Shown: piece after piece, positions 43,441-54,598 of the stretch
Numbering within the stretch: position 1 is the first letter of the stretch
How the letters are laid out: the number at the start of each line of letters is the position of its first letter
The notes under the pieces: generated by a model
Told to the model about the DNA's origin: nothing
What the model saw: only the letters and a program-made list of their open reading frames with translations
The model's database searches: none
Source of the DNA: Serripes groenlandicus
Taxonomy: Eukaryota > Mollusca > Bivalvia > Cardiida > Cardiidae
NCBI GenBank assembly: GCA_031761405.1
Contig: JASEVX010000011.1
Location: forward strand, 37,573,048-37,637,047
Length of the DNA: 64,000 nucleotides
Reading direction: 5' to 3'
Made by a program: the position numbers and the translations under genes

Positions 43441-44459
43441 CTCACCTTCTTTGGTATTAGGGCAGATAGGGATCACGTATGTGTCCTTTACACTTTTACT
43501 AACTGACATATTAGTAGACAACACATGTGTTACTTTGATCTCGCTTCTATTGTTTAATATGTCGGGGCCCCGTAAGCTCAGTTTGTAGTGACTTCGGATG
43601 TCAATCCAGCTTGGCAAGCATTCTTTCCGGCATTAGAAAAAAGTAAATGTGACAGACGTTAATCATCTTTGTCCTATGGGCTAACAGTAAAAAAGTCCAT
43701 TTGCTTGTAAAAACTTTGTTGTGTGGGTTACTGGTGTCTGGAAGCCATGAAACACATGGGTAAAAAAACTGGTCACCGTGATATGACCTGCAAAATAGTT
43801 GAAAACGGCTTTAAAGTTTCCTCACTTGCCATTGGTATGTTAAGCATATAAACTTTAGATGCATGCAAAGGGCTACATTAGAGGCTGAACTCATTTTAAG
43901 AGAGGATATTTTACCAGAACGAAGTAAAATTTACATTCAACAACATTATTACATAACAGGTAGTATCTAAGGTTTCCTCCGATTCATTAACGGCGTCCCT
44001 TTTCGGATAGAACTTTGATGTCTGCCAATACATTACGTGTGTATAAATCTTGACGTATCTACAGACAAAAACAAAGCAATACGTATAGTCTTACTCAATA
44101 TAATACATACATGTAGCTCTAGATAATGGGACATAATTTCATGTTATACAATCTTTATTAGATTAGGAGTACCCGGGTTCTCGGTCGATAGCGACGTGGT
44201 CTATCTCGAAAAGCAGCCGTTGATAGGAAAATGCTTATCATAAGCGAGGGGATAAAAGGTTACGTGAACTGGCCGCCGTAATATGACTGAACAATTGTCA
44301 GAAAATGAAAAATGTTTTTGTTTGCAGCACCACTCCCTTTTCCTAAATATTTTAAAAAGTCAAAAATACTTGAAAGTATTGTTATGCCTTTTGAGGTTTC
44401 AAAAGTTTTCTGTATAAGGGAAACGATTAAATAAAATAAACCCTTTTGCCTACATTATG
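43441..44459. other. Intergenic stretch, no gene seen
   Basis: Collinear with 7803-8690, then joins at about 44300 to sequence equivalent to 10438, lacking 1.77 kb present in the left unit. A SINE-tail fragment lies near 44270-44300. Confidence 0.45.
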
Positions 44460-44460
44460 T

Positions 44461-44696
44461 TTAACCCTGTCCCACTTGCAGACGCATTTGACACATCTGC
44501 AGCAGACGATTTTTGAAAACATTGTGTAAAAAGGAGAAATTGCTCATGATGAGCAATTTCTCATTTAGTCACAATGTTTGCCACTTAATTCAATAATAAT
44601 CTTTCCCTGAAAGAGAGTTTCTAGATTCTGGCCGCCTTGTGGTCAAATTCGTCTGCTGACGATTTGTTATACAGTGTGGACTGGAAAAGTTTAACA
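44461..44696. repeat. TTAA MITE family A
   Basis: Counterpart of 10595-10829. Confidence 0.75.
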
Positions 44697-44845
44697 ACGA
44701 TTGAACGAGTGTTCTTTATTTCTCAAGAGTACACTTGTCTTGGCTTTTGAGTTGAATGCCAAGTTTTGCTCTCTCGGTCGATGGCTATCGAAAAAGCGCT
44801 CTTGTTGCTCTAGAGACATTAGATCAAGTTATCTTGAAAAGGGGT

Positions 44846-45056
44846 TAACCCTTTCTTACATATGACATATCTGCTGCAGACGACTTTAAAAACATATTGA
44901 AAAAATTATGGGAAATCTCAGAAAAGGACGGTGTTATTACTGAGAAGAGTTGAAAACTATGTGGCAAAAGGAGAAATTGCTCGTTTTCAGCAAATGTTTT
45001 CAAAAGTCGTCTGCTACAGAGCCGTCAGAAACCGTCTGTATGTGGGAAAGGGTTAA
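44846..45056. repeat. TTAA MITE family A
   Basis: Counterpart of 10932-11160 with a small internal deletion. Confidence 0.75.
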
Positions 45057-45680
45057 ATGGAAATATAAATCTTATCCTCTGCATAGGTTTGTCAGATTTC
45101 AGGATAATATGCTAGAAATGTTCCTCGGGTGACCCTCTACAGTACATTATGTTGGCCAAAGTGATTAGATGGACAAAATGGCCACTAGACAGTATCGAAA
45201 ATGGGTTAAATGACAAACATGTCAAGTTATTCTCGTCTGAATAGAAATATTCCTGATATGACCCTCTGCAAACATTGCTCAAGCAATATTGCCTGAAACA
45301 GTATGGCTCCCAGGCATTGTGGCTAGCTACCCGTTTTCTTGTGTGTGTATTTACTTGCTCCTTTTAGCTTTCGTCAGCTTGATTACAATGCCTTATTACA
45401 AAGTACCTTTTCTGATACAGTGTTCACTTCTTGCAGTTTCTTTCCCCACTCTTTGTCACATTCGCTCTGGCGTTATCAGTTACGCATTTGCTACTATTAC
45501 ATATTTAAGTGTAAATTTAGTACTGAAAGCCGAAACACAAGTCATTCCAGTTATAATTAGTTCTGATGTGAGCCCATCCATAGGAAAGGGTACAAGTTTG
45601 CTTTTATGTGAAGTGTAGATTCAGGCAATCCTGTGCACCCGCAATCTGATCAAGGTCCACACGGGTCACATATTACTCGT

Positions 45681-45939
45681 ATGAGCCGTTCCACGAGAAA
45701 ACCAACATTATGGCCTCTGCGTAATGTATCGACCCAGATCAGCCTGCGCAGGCTAATCCGGGTCGACACATTCCGGATCAGGGGGATAGAGGTGTATAGT
45801 AATTATTCCTGACACATAAAATCCACAGGAGGCGAAACGTGTCTGTCCGGGTTAGTCTGCGCGGCATGCTTAGGCTAATCCGGGTCGATACTTTAGCCAG
45901 AGTCCACATTGTTGGTTTCTCGTGGGACGCCTCTCATTA
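45681..45939. repeat. Palindromic MITE family C, unbroken
   Basis: ATGAGCCGTTCCACGAGAAA start, TTTCTCGTGGGACG end. This is the LINE-free allele of 11808-13866. Confidence 0.8.
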
Positions 45940-46195
45940 GCCTGTCAGAAGCTTCTGTCAACTTATTATATGTTTAGCACGTCTGTCACTTGAAGAAAAG
46001 AAGTCGGGCTATTAAGATACCCTTTGCGTCTGCGTCGTCACACAACTTTAACCTTACCTCATTACTAAACAACCGTTCAACATTTTCAAATGAAACTTGG
46101 TACACATGTTCTTAGGAACAATGAGCATGTCTATACCAAGTGACATAACGCTGGCTTTAATAATTATTCAGTAATGTTCCCTTTTTTCGACTTAA

Positions 46196-46400
46196 CTCTT
46201 TCAGCGCCAAAGGCAATATTGAGCTTTTTGCAAACAATACAGATTCAGGTGAGTCGGCTCGTAACGAGCTGTCTCACCTGAAATCTGCATTGTTTGGCTG
46301 TGAGTTATAAAAATATTCCAAAAACCCTATAGCATGAAAATAGAGTCGTCCGAGTTTGAACATGGAAGAGTCTATTTTAAACAATTCGGCGCTGAAAGGG
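46196..46400. mobile_element. TTAA MITE family B, clean insertion (right unit only)
   Basis: CTCTTTCAGCGCCAAAGGC start, GGCGCTGAAAGGG end, TTAA on both sides (46192-46195, 46401-46404). The left unit has one TTAA in TTCGACTTAAAAAACC at 14101. Core GGCTCGTAACGAGCTGTCTC is a hairpin. Confidence 0.9.
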
Positions 46401-46853
46401 TTAAAAAAAAACAGACGAGCGTTGGTGTTCGCTACGCGTCGCTGTTGTTATAATACTGAGTAGATGTACAAGCTGATCGGAACCTTATGCTGTCCTGAAG
46501 TGTCAACTCGTACCTTTCCAAAGGGACGGGCCCATTTTATCGTTAAAAACGATACTGATTGAACATGCATCTGTAATGTGACCTCCCCGTTGTATCCGCC
46601 GTGGTCGATCTGTGGGAATTGGAAACCGGGCGTCCCTGGTTCGAGCTGTACTTTCCACGTCGGGGATTGAAAGCCATTGATCACGGTAGTGTACATTTCT
46701 TAGTCTCTTGAGCTGGTTTATTATATGTTTAACCGTTAATACAACCGTACTTCCGCCGTGATATAACTGTTATGCTGTTGTAAAAACGGAGTTAAACCCA
46801 GATAAAAGGAAAAGGAAAGATAATGTACATTTTGAAACGGTCTATGATTTTAA

Positions 46854-47059
46854 CCCTTTTCAGCGCCGAATTGTTTAAAGTAGACTATTCCATGTTCAAA
46901 CTCGGACGACTCTATGTTCATGTTATAGGATTTTTGGAATATTTTTATAACTCACAGCCAAACAATGCAGATTTCAGGTGAGACAGCTCGTTACGAGCTG
47001 ACTCACCTGAATCTGCATTGTTTGCAAAAAGCTCAATATTGCCTTTGGCGCTGAAAGAG
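46854..47059. mobile_element. TTAA MITE family B, clean insertion (right unit only)
   Basis: CCCTTTTCAGCGCCGAATTG start, GGCGCTGAAAGAG end, TTAA on both sides. Opposite orientation and very similar to 46196-46400. The left unit reads GATTTCAAGATAAC near 14530 without it. Confidence 0.88.
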
Positions 47060-47236
47060 TTAAGATAACATAATATCGGTGAAACGGCACAGGAGTGTAA
47101 TGCTTCGATAAAATTGATTGTGTGAAATCCAGGGAATTCCCCTGATTCAAAATACACTTATATCGTTGGATAATACCGTCAGACAAAATGGTAGTGATAC
47201 GTGTGCGAATAAAACTAACAGGGGCAACTTTTCTTT

Positions 47237-47455
47237 GTTTATTGGAGTTTTACGCCGTTTTCAATATTATTTCAGTTATATCACGGCGACAGTCCACGTT
47301 GTCATGATCCCTGCGTAGACAAACCAGTTCTAGGATTTGGAATGTGCCTTGCCCAAGGGCACTCCACCATGACCTGTGGGTATCGAACCTGGGACGTTCG
47401 GTTCCCAATCCCCGCCGTTAACCAATCAGCTACGGCGAACTCCCAAAAGGGGCAA
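47237..47455 (-). repeat. tRNA-derived SINE, type 1
   Basis: Counterpart of 14712-14930. Confidence 0.77.
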
Positions 47456-47963
47456 TCATTTACAAACATATATTCTCGCATGAGTTTAAAGTGATGTAAA
47501 TATACATCAGGTACAAGGTAAGAGGTAGATCTACAAAGAACTAAATTCTAGCATAAAAGATTGGGCAAGAGCATCGCAAACGACAGTGTCGTATTTTACA
47601 GATGTGACCTTTACTTTTGACTTTGTTTTGGTTAAACACGAACCGGCCCAAGACATTCACACTGAACCTGTGTATGAAGTATGTAATTATTCTGTTCACA
47701 AATGAAAGTGTTGAAGTGATGACGATGTATATTACAGATATAATAAAGTTACTGTGACCTTGACCTTTGATCTGACTCGGTAAATCACAAACCCGTCTAA
47801 CCTGTCTTGAAACTTAGCCTTTGTATGGAGTCCATACATAGAAGCACTCAAACTAGATAACAACATATGTGCTTTACACTTATAGATAATACTATACGAG
47901 TGCATACCACTTTTTGATAATATTTGATCCTTTTGAATAATATCAGTCTGTTAATGTTTGGAG

Positions 47964-49540
47964 CAAAATTGATTTATTCCAATATCACAATACCTGGATA
48001 CTTTAAACCAGTCATTATTCAAATAACATTAACATTCCAGTTTTAAGCTCGTCCTAACTTAAAACATTTTCTTCTTCCAAACCGGTTAGCTGATTTTCCA
48101 AAAATTCTGAAAAACGTGGCCACCAGGATTTGGGCTGTTTTGCCTTATATGACTAATGAAAGCTTAAAAAATCTTCTCCAAAGGTATCTGTCCTATTTCC
48201 ATATAAATTGTAGAAAAGTACCTTGGGTGACCATCTATCAGATTCCTTCAATCCATGTTGATTGGTCCAAAAAGTTAGCTGCTATAGGGCGGGGCTGTGT
48301 TGCCTTATACGGCTATTGTGAAAACTTCAAAAAAATCTCCGAAAGTGTCTTGCCGATTTTTAAATAGTATTGCAGAAATATTCATTTGGTTATACCATCT
48401 AAAGGATTCCGTCAAGCCACGTTGAATGGTACTGTTTCGCCTTATATTTATATTGTAAAACTTTAAATAATCTTCTTCTACGAAAGTATCTGGCCAATTT
48501 CTAAATTATTTGGTAGAGATGTTCCTTGGGTGACCATCTACGATCAACCTTAAGCCATGTTGATTGGTAAATAAGAAAGCTATTGTGGTTGGCATGACAA
48601 ATCACATCGCATTAGTCAGGTGAGCGATCCAGAGACACCATGACCCTCTTGTCTCTGTTTGTCAAATGCTTTCAACTCTATTCAATTAAAATTCTTTCAT
48701 GTTTTGCCAAGATGTTTTCAAAGTCGTCAACTGCAGATTTGTTGTATGTTATTTTGGGGGTAAAAACATGATTTCTCCACCTCCCAAATTAGTTAGCCGA
48801 TTTCCAAATAATTATGTAGAAATGTGCCTTGTGAGACTCTATATAAGAATCCTTCAAAAGGGGGGGGGGGGGGGTCTGTATTGCGTTATATGGTCAAATG
48901 AAAACGTTAAAAGTCTTCTCCGAAAGGATGAAGCCGAAATTCAAATTATTTGTAGAAATGTTCATTTGGTAACCCACTATGAAATTCCGTCAAGCCATGT
49001 TGATTTGTTGAAAGACATGACCACAAGGGGTGCGGCTGTTTTGCCATATAATATACATAGTGAAAACTTTTGCTCAAAAAGTATGTGGCTGATTTTCCAA
49101 TAATTTTGTATTGGTGCCCCTTCACCAGAGTTCTCAATGTCATTTTGATTGGTCGTAAACATGGCCGCTTTGGGACGGAGCTGTTTCGCGTTATTGCACG
49201 GTTGCCTCAGCACCAGTGCATAATGGTTGTGAAAAAACTGACACTGGTGCAATGGGCCGTGTTAATTGTCTTGATCGCGCATGCGCCGTATTTTACCGTC
49301 AGCTCTCCGATATTTCCGTAGCAGTTCGTCACTAGACTGGTTCTCGTTAGAGTTTGTATGCGAGTAGTTTTTTTTTATAATTAAAATGTAAATTAAAACC
49401 ATAGTTTAACATGTACCGACGTTCAGCCATCGCGGGTCACCCATCCAGGCCCCTAACCGCGATGAACGTTGCTTAACTTTACGAAAAGGTCAACCACTCT
49501 ACCAACGTCACTATAAAAGCCGGCTTCCAAAGCAAGGCTA
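47964..49540. other. 1.58-kb right-unit-only insertion of composite repeats
   Basis: Contains two AGCTCACCTG-type repeat bodies (about 48060-48652 and 48760-49165, GAAATGTTCATTTGG units, one ending CCATGACCCTCTTG), a family A fragment (48655-48750), a G run at 48858-48871 and a 5S-like segment (49433-49505). The left unit joins TGTTTGG directly to TGATATTTATACC at 15450. Confidence 0.7.
49433..49505 (-). ncRNA. 5S rRNA-like segment (probably retroposed or SINE head)
   Basis: Read on the minus strand it contains AAGTTAAGCAACGTTC, CGCGGTTAG and CTGGATGGGTGACCC, the order and wording of the 5S rRNA internal control region (box A, intermediate element, box C). The flanking parts of 5S rRNA are not recognisable, and a tRNA-like GGTAGAGTGGTTGACC lies upstream. 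Not a functional 5S gene. Confidence 0.6.
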
Positions 49541-49645
49541 TAGAAGTGATATTTATACCCGTTCCCGTTACATTTCTCCCTCTTTTCTCTTGACTTCGAC
49601 CCGAAGTCACACAACTGAACACACACAGTATACCAGAGCGAAGTC

Positions 49646-50505
49646 AATGTAATGGCGCTGTCAAACTGTTGCGTATCGTACTAGTGTATGTCAGCGTATG
49701 CCAAATATCACGCATACGTTGGTGTACGCTGAACTATACGCTAGGCAAACGTAAGGCATAGGTTTTATACGTTTCAAGCAAGGTCGCATACGCTGGCAAA
49801 CGCTTGCATACGGCAAGGCAGACCTGTTTGTTTAAGCATGCCTAACAAATGTGTGCGTATTCGGACGTATGGTTTATACGCAAAGCAGACGCAAGGCATA
49901 TGCTGAAAACGCTTAAGTTACGCTAGATGTACGTTACTCATAGGTCAAGTACGCTGGTCATACGCTGACATACGCTGGCATGAAGGTGTACCGTACAGCT
50001 AGCGTATTGATGGTGCATGCGTAACGTAGTTCTAACGTATGTCTGACGTATATGCAACGTATATAGACATCTTTGCATATGTCTGACGATTGAGTAACGT
50101 AAACATAACGTACAACTACATGTAGCGTATGATTAGCGTATGGCATTCGTATCCGCTGCGTATTGTCAGCGTTTTGATAAAGTGTATATAGAGAATTTCA
50201 TTTCTAGATCTTCTACAGTTCTTCGTGGACTTATATGGGCACATTGTCACATGATAGCGGTACGTTAGACATGCGCAGTTCATAAGCTACTCATTCGCCA
50301 GCCATACGCAGACTACGCTGGGAATACGCTGGACATACGCTGGCATACGCTACTCATACGCTACTCATAGGCTCAAAACGGTAAGTATACAAATAATTCT
50401 GTAGTTTCAAGGGCTTTCTATGCGTATGAAAATCAATTTGTGAATTTTCATACGCAACTAATACGTTTCTCTCATACGCAATAGTGTGACAGGGCCATAA
50501 CATCA
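49646..50505. repeat. Foldback element built of ATACGC/GCGTAT words
   Basis: Ends GGCGCTGTCAAACTGTTGCG and the inverse CAATAGTGTGACAGGGCC frame about 860 bp dense in CATACGCTGG, ACGCTACTCATACG and GCGTATG in both orientations. Internal parts are not simple tandem repeats. The left unit keeps only the left 60 bp (15555-15618). Confidence 0.75.
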
Positions 50506-51535
50506 CTGTGAACCACCGGGGTTTTAATAGCAGGAAAATGGGAATATTTTCATAAATGAGAAGTTATTGTGCTAATTTTTGCGATTTTAAGAAAATATTA
50601 AGGGGAAAAAAGGACGCACATGCGCAGACAAATGTTTACAATAATTTGGGAGATCGAGGTCAACACGTTTGGAAAAGGTATTTTTGTTTTCGTTTTACGT
50701 ATTTAACTAAATGCTAAATTGTTATCATATATTTATATCATACATTTAAAAGCGGGTTTCGTGTTTTTCGAATCAATCAGTATTTATTTAGCCATAAAAT
50801 GCTGATTCCCGCTCTAACATCGAACTGCATCATCTTGCAGTAACTCTTGTATGGCAATAGTGATTATATATTTGCCTGATAGCAGTGGAGCAATACTGGC
50901 CCTCTTATGCCTCTGGTTTGATTTGTAATTATGCACACACAGTCATTCATAAATAAAGTACTTCATCATATCAAATAGATTTGAGGGTCCAACATGTGTT
51001 ATTTCATTACAATTTATGTAGCTCACCTGAACACAATGGTTTTCCAGTGTGAGAAATGCGGGTTTTTTAAAAGTTTATATATCTTCATAACAATTAACAG
51101 GTGACATTACCAACTATATATTTGCAAAACTTGCTCAGAAGGTTGGCTGCAACCTGTAGATGATATGTATTGAAATAGACTAATGCTGTGAGAAAACTTC
51201 TTGTGATACAGCCAATTGTTTTAAAACAGTACTCATCGGTCACATTTCACAAAACAAAACTTACTCGGAACAGACGAATCAGATCAGTAAAGTGATACTG
51301 GTCCTTACGGGACTCTTATTTTCAGTTTCCAGTAGTAAACACGCGTACTTCCAACGGAAAACAAATAATTTGTCAAGGCAATCAACAATATCTCTAGGGA
51401 ACTCACAGTTATCAAGCTAATTTATCAAAACTGTAACAGAAATAAATAGCCTTTTTTGAGAAAAGTAATAAACCTGAATTCTATATATAATTATATTGAC
51501 CGTGACATTTGCATTGCAAAACAGTTCGTAATTGA
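50506..51535. other. Right-unit sequence absent from the left unit
   Basis: AT-rich; a fragment like AGCTCACCTGAACACAATGG near 51022 suggests a decayed repeat. No gene seen. Together with 49709-50505 it is missing at 15620 in the left unit. Confidence 0.45.
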
Positions 51536-51892
51536 GTCTGCAGCATCGCACACTCGTTGTTATGTCTGCTGTAGGTAGCTGATACCACGCCGAACTCTGT
51601 TTGACTTGAGGCACACACAAACACATATCGCGTACCTTCAGCACTTTGATCGCATTTATATGTTGTTTAAGCTTTCAGAATATGTTTGTGTTTTATAGAA
51701 TGGTATAGATTTTTATTCCCATGTTTTATTTTATGTTTGTGTTTGATATGTGCCATATAAAACTTCAACGTGTTATCGGCTACATTGTTATAGTAGTTCA
51801 TTTCTCCAGGTAACATGTGTACATAAAAGGAGGGGGGGGGGGGTGTTATTATGTCTCTTATCTACGAGCCTGTATACATGTACTTGCACTTG

Positions 51893-52165
51893 TAGCCGAT
51901 CCCCGGTAGCTTAATCTGATGTGACACAGGCTGTCAATTAAGAAATTGTGAGTTTGAACAGCACCTTGGTCAACATTCTTGACAAAAGGCAATGTAACAC
52001 GCGTCATTCCTTCTCCACTAATGGGCTAAAAGTCTATTGTGAAAAGCACTCAGTTACTTGTTATGTGGAGTACTTATGTGAGAAAGTCAGGTTAAATATG
52101 GATAGGTGATCTGGCCGCCGTGATATGAATGAAAACGTCATTAAAACCCAATCAATCAAACTACG
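51893..52165 (+). repeat. tRNA-derived SINE, type 2
   Basis: Counterpart of 15972-16222. Confidence 0.65.
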
Positions 52166-52369
52166 TAATTGTAACTTCTCAGACCAAAAGTAGCTGTTTA
52201 TCTTCATTGCTGTTACCACAAATATACATGTATTTTAACAGATGCATACATTCAGGTACAACAGCTTTGCAACACCTGAGTGACTAACCAAATTGTAAAC
52301 AAAAATACATCCGGGTTCCCAAATATCAACCACGTCACAGGACCACGGGCCTTCGATGGCTTTCAACAT

Positions 52370-52597
52370 TTTTCCCACATTTAAAACATCTACTGCAGAC
52401 GACTTTAGTAAAAAACATTGTTAAAAATGTCAAAAAATGTCTCCTTGTGAAAGTGTGATTATTGAATAGAGTTGAAAACATTGTAATAAAAGGAGTCATT
52501 GCTCATTATGAGCAGTTCTTCCTTTTGCTAAAATGTGTCCCGTAGTCGCTTTCTTCATATTCGTCAAAAGACGTCCGCAAGTGTGAAAGGGTTAACT
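52370..52597. repeat. TTAA MITE family A
   Basis: Counterpart of 16430-16662; GTGTGAAAGGGTTAA end. Confidence 0.7.
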
Positions 52598-52846
52598 AAA
52601 TGACACTAAAACTCAGAATGATAACTTGTATAATCAATTTCAAGTCATTATCGTTCATTACCGTTTACCTAAATACTTCAGATACGGAACGAACCTGATC
52701 GTACTGAGTACGAACGCTGATATGGCGCAAAGTCAATAAGTTCAGTGTTTGTGTGTAACGTGTCCCTTATCAAAGATTCACTCCTTAGAAAACAAGCAAG
52801 TACGTTTGTCATCATCATCGATGTGTATTATTTATAAAGTATGACA

Positions 52847-52929
52847 CTTTCTTATCCAGCATTTTTTAAGATTGTTTACGATTACTAATCGTCGTAAAAA
52901 ATCTTAAAAAGTGCGAGGTAAGAAAGTTT
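52847..52929. repeat. Short near-perfect hairpin element
   Basis: Counterpart of 17211-17295. Confidence 0.6.
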
Positions 52930-52974
52930 TATTGGAGAAGTCAAGAAAGCAGGATTTTTTTTCTTATTTGTTTG

Positions 52975-53213
52975 CATGGTGTTAAACGCCGCCTTAAACA
53001 AGTTTTCCTTCATAATACCTCGTTTCCTGGGTAACTTACCAGTAATACTGCACCATTTAACTGTCAGTCGTAACGCAAACCCCACTACCCTGAGCTCCAA
53101 GAAGGGAAAGTTATTACTACTAAGCCTTTGGTATGACTCGGTCGGGGATCGAACCCGAAACCTTCTGCTACCGAGATGAAGGCTCTACCACTTCACCACC
53201 GGGGCTGTCCTTG
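52975..53213 (-). repeat. tRNA-derived SINE, type 3
   Basis: Counterpart of 17338-17590. Confidence 0.73.
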
Positions 53214-53850
53214 AAAGCATTAAAGCTAAACTTTACTTTAGACCCACAGTTTTAACAATACCTTTAACCGATATTGCGTTGAGTTTGCTATAAACGTTTG
53301 CGAACGATAGCATGCCAAGATCAACGTTTCGTGCATTATTTACCATTATGAAATGTAAAATTTAACTGAACGTATTGCCATTCCTTTATGATTATAACTT
53401 CAACAAAATAAAAATAAACTTCCGCCTTTATCTTTGACCACTATGACGTAAATTTGTTCAACAGCGAAACGTACTGTTCAACATACGGTGTCTGGCATTC
53501 AGTGTTGATAATCGTGGACCATTGCATCTAAATATAGTATTTGTTTTAATGGTGATTTACGCCATTTTCCAACAGTATCTCGGTTATATAACGATAAAAA
53601 CCCGGGTTATTACCAGAAACTGTATAACTGGTTGGTCGAAAAACATGCAGACTCTATACCTTTTTGCGTGCTACGCATTTTCCAAAGGGCACCGACATTA
53701 TGCCCGACCCTATACTGTAATGGTAGGGGCAATTTAAGTTACTCCAAACTACCATTTATAAACATGAAAACATGGTCTGATTTTGAACGCTTTTAAAACA
53801 AGTTTGCGGCAGACAACCTTAAGCAAAACTATTGACAGCTATGTGAATGA

Positions 53851-54113
53851 GTATGAGCCATTCCTAGGGAAAACGAACATTATGGACTCGACCCGGATCA
53901 GCATAGGCATGCCGCGCAGGCTAACCCGGACAGACACTTTTCGCCACCTGTAGATTTTCTGTTTCAGGAGTCATTACTCTATACCTATATTCCCCTGAGA
54001 CGGAATGTGTCGGCCCGGATCAGCCTGTGCGGACTGCGCAGGCTGATCTGGGTCGATACATTACGCAGATTCCATAACCTTCGTTTTCTTGTGGAACGGC
54101 CCATAATATATGA
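53851..54113. repeat. Palindromic MITE family C
   Basis: Counterpart of 18283-18550, with a short deletion in the left arm. Confidence 0.72.
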
Positions 54114-54546
54114 TTATTTGATCAAGTTTGTTATAGTTTTGGCAAAGAAAACATCGTCTGGTACAGATATGTCTGTAAGCGGGCAAGGGTTATCAGTATC
54201 ACTAACACACCAAGACCGTTTTTTGTTTTATTAATATGGACGTGTCCATCGTTGTATTTGGATATTAAAAGGAAAAAAGTTGATAGGAGCAATCAGTGGA
54301 ATAGAGTATGGCCAGACTGTCAACTGACTATTGTTTTTATTTATATTTTCATTTGCAAAATCTGACAGTTGAAAGTGCTAAAAGTATACACACCTCTGAT
54401 AAATTGCCAGTTAAACCATGTATGACAATAGAATACCTGATTAACTCGAGGATATATTTGGGGTGTACTGTTCATTATTACCAAGTCATAGGTTAGGGCC
54501 TAACAGACTGTATCGCCGGGAAAATAACTACACAATATTTGTTAAA

Positions 54547-54598
54547 ATGGCGACTCTTCTAAATATCATTGTTTTACTCTCGTTGACAGTGGGAATAT
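54547..54598 (+). CDS. Right-unit exon 1: signal peptide
   Basis: 52 nt from ATGGCGACTC to the donor GTAAGT at 54599. Conserved frame and length. Confidence 0.78.
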
